A program made the position numbers and the translations under genes. Shown piece by piece: positions 36,001-50,004 of a DNA stretch of 64,000 nt. The notes under the pieces were generated by a model, which saw nothing but the letters and a program-made list of their open reading frames with translations, was not told the DNA's origin and searched no databases. Source of the DNA: Sisyra terminalis (Eukaryota; Arthropoda; Insecta; Neuroptera; Sisyridae); assembly GCA_958496175.1 (NCBI GenBank), contig OY292275.1, positions 19,344,001 to 19,408,000 of the forward strand. Direction: 5' to 3'. Position 1 is the stretch's first letter; each line of letters starts with the position of its first letter.

Positions 36001-39000
36001 CATACCCATATTACTATTCTAAGTGATTTTCCTTTTCTTTATTAGTTTCCTTTATTTTTCGGATAAAATTTTATCTGAAAGATAAATTTCACAATCTAGA
36101 TATTGAAATTCCAACCCTTGGTTTGCAATTTCAAAATAATAAGAAATTTGAAAACACTTAATTAATTTTAAAGTCGTGAAAGTTCAAGAATGCCATCAAG
36201 TATATGAAATGCAGATTATTAAGATTTTTTTTCACTGTATTTTATTTGGTTTGAATAAGCCGAAGACTTAATAATTTAAGTAAAGAAAGAGTATTCTTAT
36301 CATTGAATTAATAAACTTTAGTCCTATAAGACTATTATGAAAAATTTTAAGTATTACTTTCAAATTCTTTGTATTTGACATGAGCCAATTTAAGTTACGT
36401 AAGAGAAATGTATACTTTATCAAATAGATATTACCTTTAAAGAAAAATGTAAAATAAAATCCAAGATTATTTTCTTAAAAAAAATATTCTTCACATTTGA
36501 CAAAATGGCGTTGAGTGCATAGATACACCTTGATATCAACCGTGGTGTTTATCTTCAAAAATTAATTACACATAAGATAAACTTCTATGGAAACTTTTCG
36601 ATTGAAAACAAGATAGCGATGTAACATTTTTATTCAGCAATATTCTTTATCTATGTTTACACTCACTTATACAACCGTATTCAAATATTTTCAACTTTTG
36701 CTTATGTACATATCTTTCAACATTCATTTTCGAGTTGAAGTTGCACATTTTTTCAATTAAAAATGAAAACAAAATAAAACGTAAAAAGTAAGGGAAAAAA
36801 TTATGCAAAAAGGAAAAGAAATTTTAATGTGTTCCAGTTAACAGACATGAAAATGTGTATTCTTCATAAACTGAAGGAAGTTTATCTCATTAAATTTCTA
36901 TTTGTGTATTTTATGCGTTAAATATCTAAAAAAAGTTACAATTTTTTGTTTACGTTTATCATTTTTTTTTTGTTTTTCATACGATTAGTGGTTTATTGAA
37001 ATATAATTAGCACTATAGTATAAATAACATTATCACTGTAGATAATTCAATTTGAAATTCTATCACATGAATACAGTTACTAATGATCAAGAGATTATAT
37101 AATAACGTTGTATTATGTTTTTATGTTTTAAAAATATTATTTGGTATCTATAAAAAATATTTTTTTCCTTAAATTTAAAAACGAATGAACTAGCGAAAAG
37201 TTATACTAGCAAGTATTCGATACAATATCTTTTATTGGAATTAGGGATCACGATGGTGGAAAACATATTTATAAAATCCGGAACGTAATTTTTAAAAGCT
37301 TTGTTATAAGCTTACACAGTAACACACTAATTCAAAAAATCAAAATCTGATGTTGTGAGTTTTATTATTAAAGTGGATATTTCATACGTGCACAGTATAT
37401 TTCTATAGTATTTCTAACGATTCTCAGCCGTACCAGAAATCCATCGTTATCTATATGAGATTAAATTTATCACTTTTCAACGAATCTCAACAATGGAAAT
37501 CATAAATTCGACGTTATGCCACAATTCTCAGCTTCGGTCGAGTATTTGGACCGTAATTCTATCCGGGTATGCCCACTGTATTATTGCTGTTATCATCGTT
37601 CCCGTTTTCATAATACTCACACGTATACCATACAGTACACACCAGTCGCATTTGTACTCAAAAATCATAACCCTTTAATATGTTATTAGGACATTTTATT
37701 GTTTCAACGGAAATAAATTACACATTTGTATTTACATCAGTCATCCTATTTATTTTCTCTTGCGTTATTTTAAGTGTCGCCCATTCGCGGAATTAAAACC
37801 TCTTTTTCATTTTTACATCCAATAAAATTTATGTGGCTATTTTACCATATGAATGAACTTTCGAATTTGGACGCGAAAATAATTTTTTCATTTAATTCAA
37901 TTAATGGTTAAATACTTTTTCAACATTGGCGTATAATTTGAAAAGTACTCCAACGCAGTTATAAATGTTGAAATAATATTATTTTTGTGTGTAGTTCAAA
38001 AATTTTAATTAAATACTCTTCATAAATAAAAAATAAAATGTTACTCATTTTTACATGTCCCTAAGTACTATTTTGGCTTAAAATTTCCTACCAAATGCTT
38101 TCTCTCCTTAACAAAAAATATGAAATAAGTTTATGTATTGGTAACGTTACTTAGGGGTCTCTAAGGTTAGCAACTTCAAATTTTTCGTTAGTTGATTTAA
38201 AAAGTTATAGATTGATCATTTTTAAGGTTAAGGAAATTTTAAACGCCAATTTAATCTTACAACACTACAGTTTTCCAAATATTTTTAACTGCTTAAACTT
38301 TTCATTTATTCATTTAAAAAAAACTTTTCCTAAAAAATCAATTTTTGTTCGTTATGGTTAAAAGTAAAAAAAAAGCAAAGATATAAAATTTAATTCAATG
38401 AAATGTTTGGTGCATTGAGAATTGATCAATAATATCAATATTTATGTTGAAGCATGAAGCATTCAATAGTTATTAAATTTGCAAAAGACAAATTGTTCCT
38501 TCCGTCTCAATATCCCATTTTTTATCCAAACAAAAACACAAAAGCATTTGGACGGAAGTCCTCATTCATGATTTTTTTTAAACTTGGCATAACTATTTTA
38601 AAAAATGTTTTGATATAGGTATCAGGTAAATCAGTGTTACTTTAGGTAGCAAATATGGGTTTTATTTTTTAGCTGATTATTATTATCAATCTTACATTGA
38701 AAGAAGGATGTTTAAATATTTAATTTATACCTATTTAAAGATTATACAAATCACTTTTTATTGTGAAAACAGGCACTTCTCGACTTTTACGAACTACTCG
38801 AGATTTTTGAAGTTATACTTCTTTAAGTGCACCGTAAAAGCAAAAAAATAAATGGTGTTGCGAATTTTGTAACGAACTTCGGTTACAGAAGTTTGTAACG
38901 AAAGTTGGTTTTGGCTGTTAAAATCACTGTAAATATAAATAGCGCAATGAACATTAAAAAAGATACTACGCTAGAAACAACTGCAGCTGCGCATGTACCT

Positions 39001-39471
39001 AAACGGGTAATTTCTGCTATATTAAAAATATTAACCAAATTAACTGCGGGAGAGTATTTATTTCTTTTTAAAACGATAAGTTACTTTAATAGAGGGACAT
39101 TTTAGAAATTAGTTTTCCGTTTCCTAACAACGAAAAAACTATTGTTTCAAACTGTTTGTTCAATATAAAAATATATTGTGGTTTATTTATGTTATGTAAC
39201 TTACAAAAGTAAACAATAATCGTAAATTACTAACAGGTTACTATAATTTCATTACAATATTTAAAAAAAATTGTCAGTCATTTCTCCGAATCTGATTCCT
39301 CTAGTGATCAATTATTGAAATATTTTTTCTCCATATCTCTTTACCTTAATTTCGATTTGATCTAAGCATTATGGTAACTATCATTTTTCTTTATTTACTA
39401 TTTTCCATTGTACATCAAATTCAATAAAACAAGTTTTGAAACAAATAAAATCAAAAGTGTTTATCTGAAGT
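33001..39471. other. AT-rich, probable intron, no gene seen
   Basis: Low-complexity AT sequence with only short frames. A patch at 38760-39010 is slightly more balanced (a plus-strand frame of 66 codons from 38905) but unrecognised. Confidence 0.5.
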
Positions 39472-39490
39472 AAAAAAAAAAAAAAAAAAA
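39472..39490 (+). repeat. Poly(A) run, 19 bases
   Basis: Nineteen consecutive A. It could be the tail of an old retroinsertion, but nothing recognisable precedes it. Confidence 0.9.
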
Positions 39491-41216
39491 CAGAAACTTT
39501 CAATTGTAAATTGGATTCGAATTCACTTAAAACAATCTGTCGAAAGAAAAGCTGAAAGATAAAAAAATCAATACAGTATAATATTATGAGTCAGAATATT
39601 AAAATTAAAGACAAAACGAGGTACACGTTCGGATTGAAAAATTGCAAATTTGATTAAACTAATAAATTCACTTTGAAAAATGAAATCAAAAGTTAACCTT
39701 GCTACGATTTTCGCCAAGTTTTGTTCAAGATTTTCTCATAATAAAACACTAACCACCATGCACGGATTGGATGGTTGCGTGAGGCAGGCACGTGTACGTT
39801 AAGGGGAAATGTTGGAAAATGAAATCAAGTAGGAAATGCGTGCTAAAGGGGCGCTATGATGAAATAAGTAACTGCACCTGTCATTTGTTACTCTTGTAAC
39901 ATTCAACTATGTAATTTACCAAATCTATTTTCAAGAGTGACAAAATTTAAATATATTTTCTTTTACAATTTATGTATTGTTAAGCACTTGCTTTCATGTG
40001 AAGGAAATACTATAAGGTTGTTTAGAATGATATATTATAAAATATTTTACGGGTATGTACGATTTTATAGATAACCGTTTATTCTTTGTTCTATTAGTGG
40101 AATACATTGTTAAACTTTATGAATTTCCAACTAACACAATTTATTTGCTATTTGTTATTTTTATCATTATTTTTCTTCCCTTCCTCATTCTGTTTTATAT
40201 TCGATCAATATAATATTGAGAAGTTGACTTTAAGTTTATAAATAGAATGAAGCCAACCTGAAAGCTTCAAGCTTAATAAATAGGCAACATTGCAATAAAT
40301 GTCTGCTGTTTTTAATAATCTACACATTTATAACGCTTTAATTGATTCATTTCCTTTTTTATATCCGATATAAATATTAAAAGTTTATTTTTTATAATTA
40401 TTAAGAGTTAATTTAGAATTTTTTTTTGCGTTTAAAGTATTGGTCATAAATTAAAAAAAACAACTTCCAGATCAAATAATCATAGAAAATAGAATACTGA
40501 AATTATGTTATTATGTGAATATTAAAATGAATTAATCACATGATTTTATAACGCAATTATGCTTGTAATAAAAATTTGTATGTTAAAGATAAATATTGAG
40601 CAAAATTTAAATAACTATCGTTTGTGTAATATGCATAATATTTCATTTAATAGTTTGTAGAACGCAAATTATATCTTCCAGTTCGGTGAATTTAGATTGA
40701 AGATAATTTATGTGTCTTTTGCGTTTACTACTGAGAATAGACACTTCATTAACTAATATTATGTTACAGTTTCTGAAATTTCGTTTAATAGACAACAAGA
40801 GAAAACATGTAACAATTTCATAGCAAAATGAGCAATTCTCTTGTTTTCCGTATATTTGCCAAAGAAAATCAGATACAAATAAGTTTATCCATACGTGATG
40901 GAGTTTCAGAAAGCAAGATTTAGTAAAGGCATCTGTACTAATAACTTATCAAATAATTACTGTTCAATTTGATGTATAAATGATAAGTTTCGTTTAGAAT
41001 ACTAGAATAATAATTTTATCTGATGGTTAAATTTTCTGTGTTTTTCATAATAAGCATGAGGTATTTTCAGTTATGTAAATATTGAATTAGATTATTTAAA
41101 TTAACCTTATGTATTTACTTAAATTTTGGTCTGAAAAACTTGACTCATATTAAAGTTTTGACGCCAAACGATAGAAACATAATCCTTATAAAGATCTATT
41201 TTTCGCTAGTATGTAC
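39491..41216. other. AT-rich, probable intron, no gene seen
   Basis: A more balanced patch at 39755-39860 was read in six frames without a match. The rest is featureless AT-rich sequence. Confidence 0.5.
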
Positions 41217-41224
41217 GTCACAGC

Positions 41225-42161
41225 CAGTGGTGGATTTACGCCAAGGCCCGGGTCTAGGGCGCCACGATTTTAGGGGCGGCATAATTTTCGGAACGTCAAA
41301 ATTTTAAAGGCGAAGAATGTATACGGATAATTCCGATTCCAAAATTGATTTGATCAGTAAAGTATAATAAATATTTTTAATAGAATTTACTTCCCAATTT
41401 ATCACATCACATTTTTCAATTGTTAAATCACTGGCAATTGGAAAACTGTCTTTCCGGAGACATTCAGAACAAATTGGAGATTCTCGCAATAGTAATTTAT
41501 TAAAAATAGTTGGACTTTTTCCTAAATTCGATCCTTTTTCGTCAGAACATTTAAAGTTCTCGAATGGTAGTCGAAATACGTTGTACTTATCTAAAATAAT
41601 CGAGTACGCTTAAGACGTAGAAAAGACCTTCGTAAATGAATGTATTCTCTTACATTATCTTCTTAATAATTCAATACTGATGATATCCGAAATTCTATGG
41701 AATATATTCTCTACATTGATATTACTCTATGCATTTTTGAATCCCAACGCCCAAGTGTTCAGGAGAAAGATCTTTTGACACCCTGGAATGAGTGAAAAGT
41801 TACCTCATGCAAGTGTGGGCCAATATTTATTTAATGTCCGGGTATTTATTATTCTTATACCTCAATTAGTGAAAGAAATCGATTTTGATAATATAATCGA
41901 AGTTTTCCCGTTAACCAAGGCTAGAATGAAGAAGTTAATATTATAAGTGATAGTTGGAAAAAAGCTGTGAGTTAAATCATGAATCATTGAAATATATTAT
42001 TGAAATTAATATGATTTATTTTTAAAAAAAAATATGTCATTTCATAAGAAGTTTTGTAAAAATTAATAAAAGTAAATTTTTAAATTAGATATTAAAAAAA
42101 TAGATGTTTTATCTTCTTAATCCCCTTCTTATGGAACATCAAGAGCTCATATTCGCCACTG
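41225..42161 (+). mobile_element. hAT transposon, internally decayed, with intact 8-bp target duplication
   Basis: The ends are CAGTGGTGGATTTAC on the left and ATATTCGCCACTG on the right (reverse complement CAGTGGCGAATAT). A perfect GTCACAGC octamer flanks both sides (41217-41224 and 42162-42169). This is diagnostic of hAT insertion. A transposase C-terminal remnant lies on the plus strand at 41756-41945, so the element is oriented left to right. At 937 bp it is far shorter than an autonomous copy. The first 90 bases and a block near the end match the decayed element at 6741-7314. Confidence 0.9.
41756..41945 (+). pseudogene. hAT transposase C-terminal remnant
   Basis: The codons CSGERSF (41756-41776) match the conserved (A/G)ERSFS motif of the hAT C-terminal dimerisation domain. 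About 90 bases later, VKEIDFDNIIEVF followed by TKARMKKL (41869-41942) and a TAA at 41943 match the C-terminal end of the ZMYM1/TTF-type hAT transposases. The spacing between the two motifs is shortened and a stop separates them. The catalytic DDE region is not recognisable upstream. Confidence 0.75.
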
Positions 42162-42169
42162 GTCACAGC

Positions 42170-45100
42170 TTTTTTATTTCGATACAATTGGCGATTGTAT
42201 TTTTCGATTTTATTGGTGCTTTATAGATAAACTTTGGAAAGAAAGTGGTTTATATTAACGAGAGTCCAAAAATCGAAAGTGAATACCTCGTGACGTTGAA
42301 AAAATTCGGAAAATTATAAGAAACCATCTTCATAATGAAAGACAATATATATAAAAGAAAATATCAACAAAAATTACAATAATAAAATCGTTATTTCCAT
42401 CGTTGTGGGTCTATTGCAGTAACGGCCTATTATAAAAACGTGTAGTTCATGCAATACTTCATCGTAAATGACGATATTCATTACGTTAAAATTCAAACGT
42501 AAGTAGAACATTGTAAAGATCACAATAATGGAAGTCTAGTCCTGGATTACGATGTTACTATCGCAATTTTTACTACATACTTTCCGTATGGAATGCTTTT
42601 AATTTCGGTATACTTAAAAGTGTGAAGTAGTTAGATGAGGCCCAAGAAATGAAAAAAAAAAGCTTCAAATAATTTTTAATTTAAACCAAAATTTAATGAA
42701 ATCTTCGCTTCTTATGTTACAAAAAAGTTTTTCATGGTCCATATGTGCAATTGAAATGTATGTTATTATTTCAAAATATTTATAACTGAATTCAAAAATA
42801 TTTACACAGGATCTAAAGTTGACTAGTTTCTTTACTATATTTTAATTAGAAATTAAATAAATGCTAATTTATTCTTGCATAAAAATCATCTGAATAGTAT
42901 TATTTTTAATAGTATTTTCCATGAACTGCTTTTACCACTTTAGACATTTGAAAAAATTGATATTCCAAGTTATTGAAAACTGAAAGAATCAAAAGTTTTA
43001 TTTTCAAATAAAAACAATACCTTTTGTCTTAAATTCTTTCAGAACATTATTTTTAACTATCACATAACAATAAAAAAGAATCTATTACCACATTATATAC
43101 CTATAACATATTCATCTTACGTTTATGCACAAATTGTATCTGAATAATAAATATATCTATATAAATGCTTTTAAATCCTTGTTATGCTACTTTTATGAGC
43201 TAACATTGCACCTATTAACTTACCATCCATTAGATTTAAGCTGTTTGAGAAAAATAAAAGCTCAACCCTTGCTTTATCCATACATAAACGTGTATGAAAG
43301 TAGAAATAAAAGTAAAGAAGTGATCGTTATTTAATAAATCTTTTTATTCACAAAATTACTTTAAAGTTAAGTTTATAATGTTTCATTGATTTATCTAACT
43401 TTAAGTTCTTCTTTTGCTTGAATAAATCAATTTTACGTTTAATTAGATATTTACAACTTAGACAAAAGCATTGGAGCGATTTATAAATTTGATCCAAATA
43501 TACCGAAGTGACTATAACTAAAATATACCTAATACCTATAATTCATGTATATATAAAAATGTAATGTTCATTTGTTCAAAACCGCATATATTCAAAAGTT
43601 ATTTACCAATTGTTTTGAAATTTAAACTCTCAGTTGTATTCATATACGCGCATGTCTTTATTAATTAAGGATACTCAATCAAGTTTCACATCAACAAGTA
43701 CATTGAAAAATGCTGCGAATTGTCAAGGAAGGTTTTGATCATTATTTTCACGCTAAATTCGACATTTCGATAAATTCAAAATAAAACTATTTTTCTCAAA
43801 ACTCAATTGAAAAATCTATATCTTGAAAGCAAGTTACAATGGCACTACTAGGGATGCGAGTTATTAAAATTCACGTTATTTATTTACTGTCATTTGGCAG
43901 GCCTATAGGCTGGCAAGACAACGTTTGCCAAAAAATAAGCAATTGACTTATGAAAAAATGATGCTGTTAGTATAATATACTATAAATTAACCTGATAATT
44001 TTTTCTTACTCCATTTTTTTAACAAATTTGAACAAATTTTGTGGCCTTAATAAAAGATTATTTAGTTCAGAATTTCATTAATCTTAGTTTGCAAGTGAAT
44101 TAATTTGTTTTGGTTTTCAACTGTGTTCTTAGACTAGTCAACCTTAGTTTGAATCATTTGAACAAAATTGTGTGATATATTTTGTGAAATGATTTTAAAA
44201 CTTACGGAGGTAAAATAACTTTTTAATTATTTTTTTTGTTTGTAATTATATTTTGAATTCTTTATGGGAACAAAATAAATAATAAAGAACTTTTCCCATT
44301 TTTGTAAATAAAGAAAAATTGTAGTTTATTGTCAAATTTATTCGACATTTTCTATCAAAGTTCAATATTTACATTTCCTGTGATGGAATGATAAAGTTTC
44401 TGGAATTCATTTTTTTATTTTCAGTCATTATTCCTTGGAAAAAAACACATTTTACTTTTTTCAGTGAATTTAAAAATATTGTTCAGTAAAGATACCAAAG
44501 TGTTTCTTTTTGATTATAATATTATGAATGTTCGATCTAATTTAATAAAGTTTATTATTTTAAGGTTTCCTCTACAATTGCTTTCTTTAGGATAAAAAAT
44601 ATTTTTATTGAAAATTATTATTTTCAATATATTATTATTTCATTTATTATTTTCTGTGTATAAATATCAATCATTTACTAAAATTATAACGTAACATAGT
44701 CTTTATAAACTCTAAGCATATAACTTATTTCATTCAACTATAAAAATTTAATTTTTAAATTAACGTCGCATTTAAAAAAGCCTCAGAGACAACAAGAAAC
44801 ATGTTTATATTTTTTTAAATCCCGACGTGAACAAATTTAAACTGCCAATATCTTTCAAATTAATTAACGTTTAATTATCTTTATTTTTATAGCACATTTG
44901 CTAACGATGTGTCTTATATATTTGTTCAACACCTAATTCAACTACCTACCTAATTAGAGATCGTTTACTTAAAATGTTTATACCTCAGGCAAATTAAGTG
45001 AAAATAATTTTTAAACACATCCAATTAAAACTTGACGTTGAAGCTATAAGAAACGTTTGATATTACCATCTAATAAATAGTATTTTATTTCTCGAATTGC

Positions 45101-46521
45101 TCAAGTCATAGTTTATCTAAAATAATTACTTTGAACTTTGAAAGATTTTTCTTTTTCTACTGTCTTGCTCGAATAAAAAATGCTGTTTTACTCGAACAGT
45201 AATTTGAACCAACGTCTTGAAAAAATTCTAAAGTAAAACGTTATTTTCCTGGTATATAGAGAAAGCTTTTTGTCGATCCATGTTAACAAGTACCAGTTCA
45301 TATGGCTTGTTTGCTGCAAGACCATGCTGAAAAACGTCTAGATAATTGTACATTTTTTTAATATTAAATTATAGAAGCTGAGTTTGTCTTGTATGCAACT
45401 TTTCTAGAGTATAATCGTGTTGAAATGAAAACCGCATTAAAAGCTCATACAGTGGTTCCGTCGACGCTGACAAACTCAACTTTAATAAATAAATCTTTTA
45501 TATCAATTGTATTCATGCATATATACATGCAAGAAGCATCTTTGTTCTCTATAGAATACAAACAAGTATGATTTACAATGAAATTCACCATATTTTATGA
45601 CGGTTACATGTATATTCTTAGATAAATCGTGCCTATAGTTCTCATATACCTTTATATGTACTCGTATAATAAAATACCTCTATCGCTCAAACCACTTATC
45701 ATCAATATTTATACATCGCAGCCGCCAACAGTATCTATGTATTAAACTCTGTCAACATTTTCTCCCTTCACATAGAGTAAGGTTCATACCTTCCTACATT
45801 ATTATACGATGCAACTATAACCACTTTTCCATTTCACTATTGACACCTGCAAAATTATTGCTCCTTCCTACTCGCTTGTCTGGATAACGAGTTTTCTTTT
45901 TTCGTTTACCCACAGGTTGAATACAAATTCGCACTGTATTTAGTATATATATACATGATATACATTATCATATACATTATACATACATGTAAAGGAAATC
46001 ATAGTTGAAAAATTTAGACACATAAGTGTGTGTGTATTATAAAAGAAATTAGTCATTCTTTAAGTTGAAGAATTCACCATAATAAATTGCCCTCGAGTTG
46101 TCAATTTGCCAACTCATTAAGAACCTTCATAAAATCTCATTATTATATTACATGAAATTCTTGTAAATCAAACAAATTTTACAGAAACTTTAATTTCCAT
46201 CTGTCAAATTAAGTTCTTTTGAAATCTTGAAATTCATACTTTAATATTTATTTTTATTCGAACGGATTCCTAGTTCGTTTCATTTATTTTAACAAGTTTA
46301 AAATGAAAAGGAAATTATCTCAAGTCATTAAAAATTCAGTACTAGATAAGTTTAGGAGGCCTTTTTACTATTTAGGAGTTTTTTTTTATTTTTATAATTT
46401 AACTGTGTTTACGTGTTACATGTAATATGTATTATACATTTATCTTGCGTTATATGTAAATAAACGGTTGTGAAGTAGTCCCAAAAATTATACACCTGTA
46501 ATCCAAGTCATTAACACCAAA
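42170..46521. other. AT-rich, probable intron, no gene seen
   Basis: Only short frames. A plus-strand stretch at 45270-45570 has slightly less biased composition but no known motif. Confidence 0.5.
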
Positions 46522-47085
46522 GGGTGCAGTAAAGAAATTAAACGACCTAAAGTATTAGCCAGAACAACGATGACAAAACTAACGAAAGTAAGATAAATTA
46601 AATCCATCGAAAAAAACACTTCGTACACTAAATAAAACTAGCTAACTCGCTAATTTTTTAATCGCCACGAACGCCTGTAAAGCTTGGTTCCTAAAAAGAA
46701 TCGAGAAGCAAAAGATTGAAGCCTTTGAACGATGACAAGAAGTTACATGGAAGAAGAAAAAAACTAATAAATTCTTCTTTCAAGAACTTTCAAGAACATG
46801 CATGATAGGCTCATAAGTAAAACATTGGTTCGGTACTTAGGTCATATCATTAGGAGACCTGGAGAAATGAAACTGCTTAATGTTGAAGGGAAAGTGGAAG
46901 GCAAAGGCAGAGGAAGATCCCGATGGTTGAATCGTATTAAAGAGTGGGCTTAAGTGTTAGCTTAGAGTGGTACTCTATACTTGAAAGAGCAGGTCTAACA
47001 TAGATCAGAGAGACATGTAATATGATACCACCAAAATCAAGGGTTGAAAAGACAGAAAAGAGATATAAGCAAGTATATGTGTAAT
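46522..47085 (+). mobile_element. Non-LTR retrotransposon (LINE) RT C-terminal fragment, dead
   Basis: In one frame 46522-46590 reads CSKEIKRPKVLARTTMTKL, the segment that precedes the YGCE.W motif in endonuclease-type LINE reverse transcriptases. The same frame resumes after stops with SIEKNTSYTK (46603 on) and LANSLIF. The central YGCEtW block is missing or broken. KIEAFE (about 46708) and a 40-codon open run at 46831-46950, with RYLGHIIRRPGEM then GKVEGKGRGRSRWL and IKEWA, match the C-terminal domain. Multiple stops make it a pseudogene. The clade cannot be fixed from this part alone. Confidence 0.8.
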
Positions 47086-47514
47086 AAAGGTTCCGGCTTT
47101 ATCATCAAAATCAGTTATTTTTAAACTGTTACTATTGCTGCCGTTTTTGAAGCCAATATTTGACTCTATCTCCAGCTCCACTTTATTTTTTTTTATTATT
47201 TATAAACGTATTTTAACCACAGGTCACTACTGTCAAACAGTAATTTAAATGGAATTGTCTGACCTTGAGATCACATTAATAAGTTTGAATTATGGAAAAA
47301 AAAAATTATTAAGTACCTACTATGCTTTTTTCAATGCAAAGTTGGTTCAAAATTTGATTTATTGGTTATTCAATAATTATGACTTCGGCTTTTCCAAATT
47401 CTTTTGGTTTCGAACTCCAGCTACTCTTCAGCAATAGTTGTATCCTTCTTAATCTCTCCAATAAATTGTCTATATTAAAAGTAGAGTGATTCATTGTAAG
47501 GTCCTAGCATACCA
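47086..47514. other. Short AT-rich spacer, no gene seen
   Basis: Separates the LINE fragment from the Helitron. It contains one 62-codon plus-strand frame (47249-47437) with no known domain. Confidence 0.5.
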
Positions 47515-48118
47515 TCTATACTAATATATAAAATTCTTACGTCTGTCTGTACATTTCGATTTTGAACCCAATTTTAGTGGAAGTGTGGAAGCGTGGAAGT
47601 AAATTCGAATATTTTATTTATTTTCAATAACAATAATTGATTTTCAAATTATTCTAAATACCGAAAAAAAGTTAGTATCGAAGATTTTATATTTGAATTG
47701 ACAGTGAAATATATGGCAAAAAATCGCTACCTTAATGCTTTTTGCTACCTTAATGCGAATATATAATTACTCCAGATCACAACCATTGGTTCGTAAAATA
47801 AAATAGATTTTAAAAAGTTTGATTATTGAAAAACGAACCAAAATTTAAAATCGCCTATTTTGTACAAGTACTACATTAATATTAAACTTTCATACTAATT
47901 TAGTGAAATAACGTTATTTAAAATGTTTCTAAAATGATATAAAAAAAAACAGTTGTATTTTATTTTTATATATAATTTTAGATAAATTTTAGTTTATATT
48001 AACAACACTTTGATTATTAAATTTATAATTTCGATTGTTGATTAACTCTACATTATCTCATATTAAACATTTTATTGAGATAAAACCCTCAGTTGCGAAT
48101 ACAACGGGCAATTACTAG
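47515..48118 (+). mobile_element. Non-autonomous Helitron
   Basis: The 604-bp unit begins TCTATACTAATATATAAAAT and ends CAACGGGCAATTACTAG. It has A immediately before and T immediately after, which is the A|TC...CTRR|T insertion signature of Helitrons. A short hairpin GTTG-CGAATA-CAAC lies at 48092-48105, about ten bases before the terminal CTAG, where Helitrons carry their terminator hairpin. TACTAATATATAAAATTCTTACGTCTGTCTGT-type starts are a widespread arthropod Helitron head. There are no TIRs and no Rep/helicase frame. It would be mobilised in trans by rolling-circle transposition. Confidence 0.75.
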
Positions 48119-49980
48119 TTAATAATAAAATAAAATCACTACTTAAAGGATAGGTGAATTTGAGACTATGTTATTTTTCATTTGGTTATACTTTGGTTGC
48201 CGTTATAATGTAAACATCTTTGAAATTGTTCTTATCATAAATTTTATGATGCTGTTTGCACTGTTTGGATATTTGATTGTGAACAATGAACATTATGTAT
48301 CAGTATCAAATGATTTAGAATAGGTTTGAACAACTTTTTGCATGAGTATCATGAAAATACATAAACAGTGAATCATTAATTATAAAAGATCCAGAAATTC
48401 AGATTAAAAAAAATCACAATTTATCAGAATATTATATTTTCAGTATAAAATTTAAAAAATATATATAATCTAGAAAATTTTAAAAAACATAAATCATTTT
48501 TTTTTAAATTTTTTTCAGGCAAATGGCAAAAATATTTCAACTTTCAGGTGAACCCAATAACGAAAACCTAATTAAATTTAATTGAATGCTATTTTTCTTT
48601 TAAATGCGTAGTAATTAAAGTTTTAATATCACTGCTTAATAGAAATATATTACAACAAAATAATGTAATGATCATAAATTCTTGTTATCGCAAAACATCA
48701 GCACATTTGGAAATTATATGGTTACGCCCACCAAGTTGGAGTATTTAAATACAACTCTCGTTTATTATTAAAATAAACAATTCTTTTTAAATAGGTTTTG
48801 AGAAATTAAATCTGTGATAGTAGTGAGCTTGATTATTGCAGTTGATAGCGTAAGTTAAAAAGTGAGCTAAATGTAAAATATTCCCCTCTATAAAACTACT
48901 AAACAGCTTTATATATAAAAAAACTGTTTTGTTGACAGCTTTATGTTTGCAAAAACAAATCATTCATTTGAAGTAAAATGTTTTCCACTTTATGCAGTAA
49001 ATAAGTTAAAATGATTTAATACTAAACAACTTAACGTAGTTTAAAAATTGAACGAATGTTCAAAATAAAATGAAATATTTCTTGTAGAAAAATCTTACTG
49101 AAGAAAAATTTAACCGAACCATTATTCAATATTGATTCGAAATCAATGAAGTTGTATTTTTGCAATTTCACATTTAACGTAGACAAATTTGTTGTCGAAC
49201 AGTAATATTTGTTTCCTGTTGGTAAACCACAATTCAATTTAACGCCACTTTATGCCACCCACAACTGTTCAAACATTACTGAAAGTTGAAGATATTGGAA
49301 TTTGCATGTTGATGTAAAAATTAATTATACGCCTGTCATTTTTTTGATTAATTAACTAAATTTACTCATTTAATTTTCGTCGTTTTTATCGCACAAGTAA
49401 TTAATTGTATTATGTAAAAGAAATTTATTATGGTTTCTTTTAGTAACAATGGATATTAAATTCAGTTTTCTATTTTTATTTATTGTTTCCAATGTATAGT
49501 ACAAATGAAGTTCATTGGCTTCATCTGGTTTAATAGGATTTTACAAAGATAAATTACAAACTACACAATCCATACATTAAGCTTTAATTGTTGGCTTTAC
49601 TATATAATAGACTTTAAATTTTATATTTTGTTTTTGTAGAAAAAAAAGATCAGAAAAGTAAATAATTCCCCTTTGGTTCTTAAAACTGTTATTGTTCAAG
49701 TTATACCGATTCTTATGAATTCTTATACCTCAGCCAACATACCAACAAAACACAAGTAAACTTAAGAATAAATAGGACTAAAAATTTGTTGTTAAAATTT
49801 CCTGATCTTCATTAAGATACATTACGGTTTCATTTTTACTAAGTCATGATAAAAAATTGTTTTAAAATGATTTTGAGTTTTCTGATCTTATAGTTATTGA
49901 AAGGGTTTACCGTTAAAAATGATTTATATCAAAAAATTTCGTGTGCCGTGGAAAACTTGGGTTTTGTGAGAAAATTATAA
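48119..49980. other. AT-rich, probable intron; possible micro-exon
   Basis: At 48519-48547 a 29-base segment sits between TTTTTTTCAG and GTGAAC, an acceptor and donor pair compatible in phase with the 12.6-kb exon. It is short enough to be chance in AT-rich DNA. Nothing else was seen. Confidence 0.3.
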
Positions 49981-50000
49981 ACTCCTTGATACCAAGGAGT
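49981..50000. repeat. Perfect 20-base hairpin flush with a SINE head
   Basis: ACTCCTTG-ATAC-CAAGGAGT is an 8-bp stem with a 4-base loop, ending a few bases before the SINE copy at 50005. Confidence 0.9.
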
Positions 50001-50004
50001 GTTA

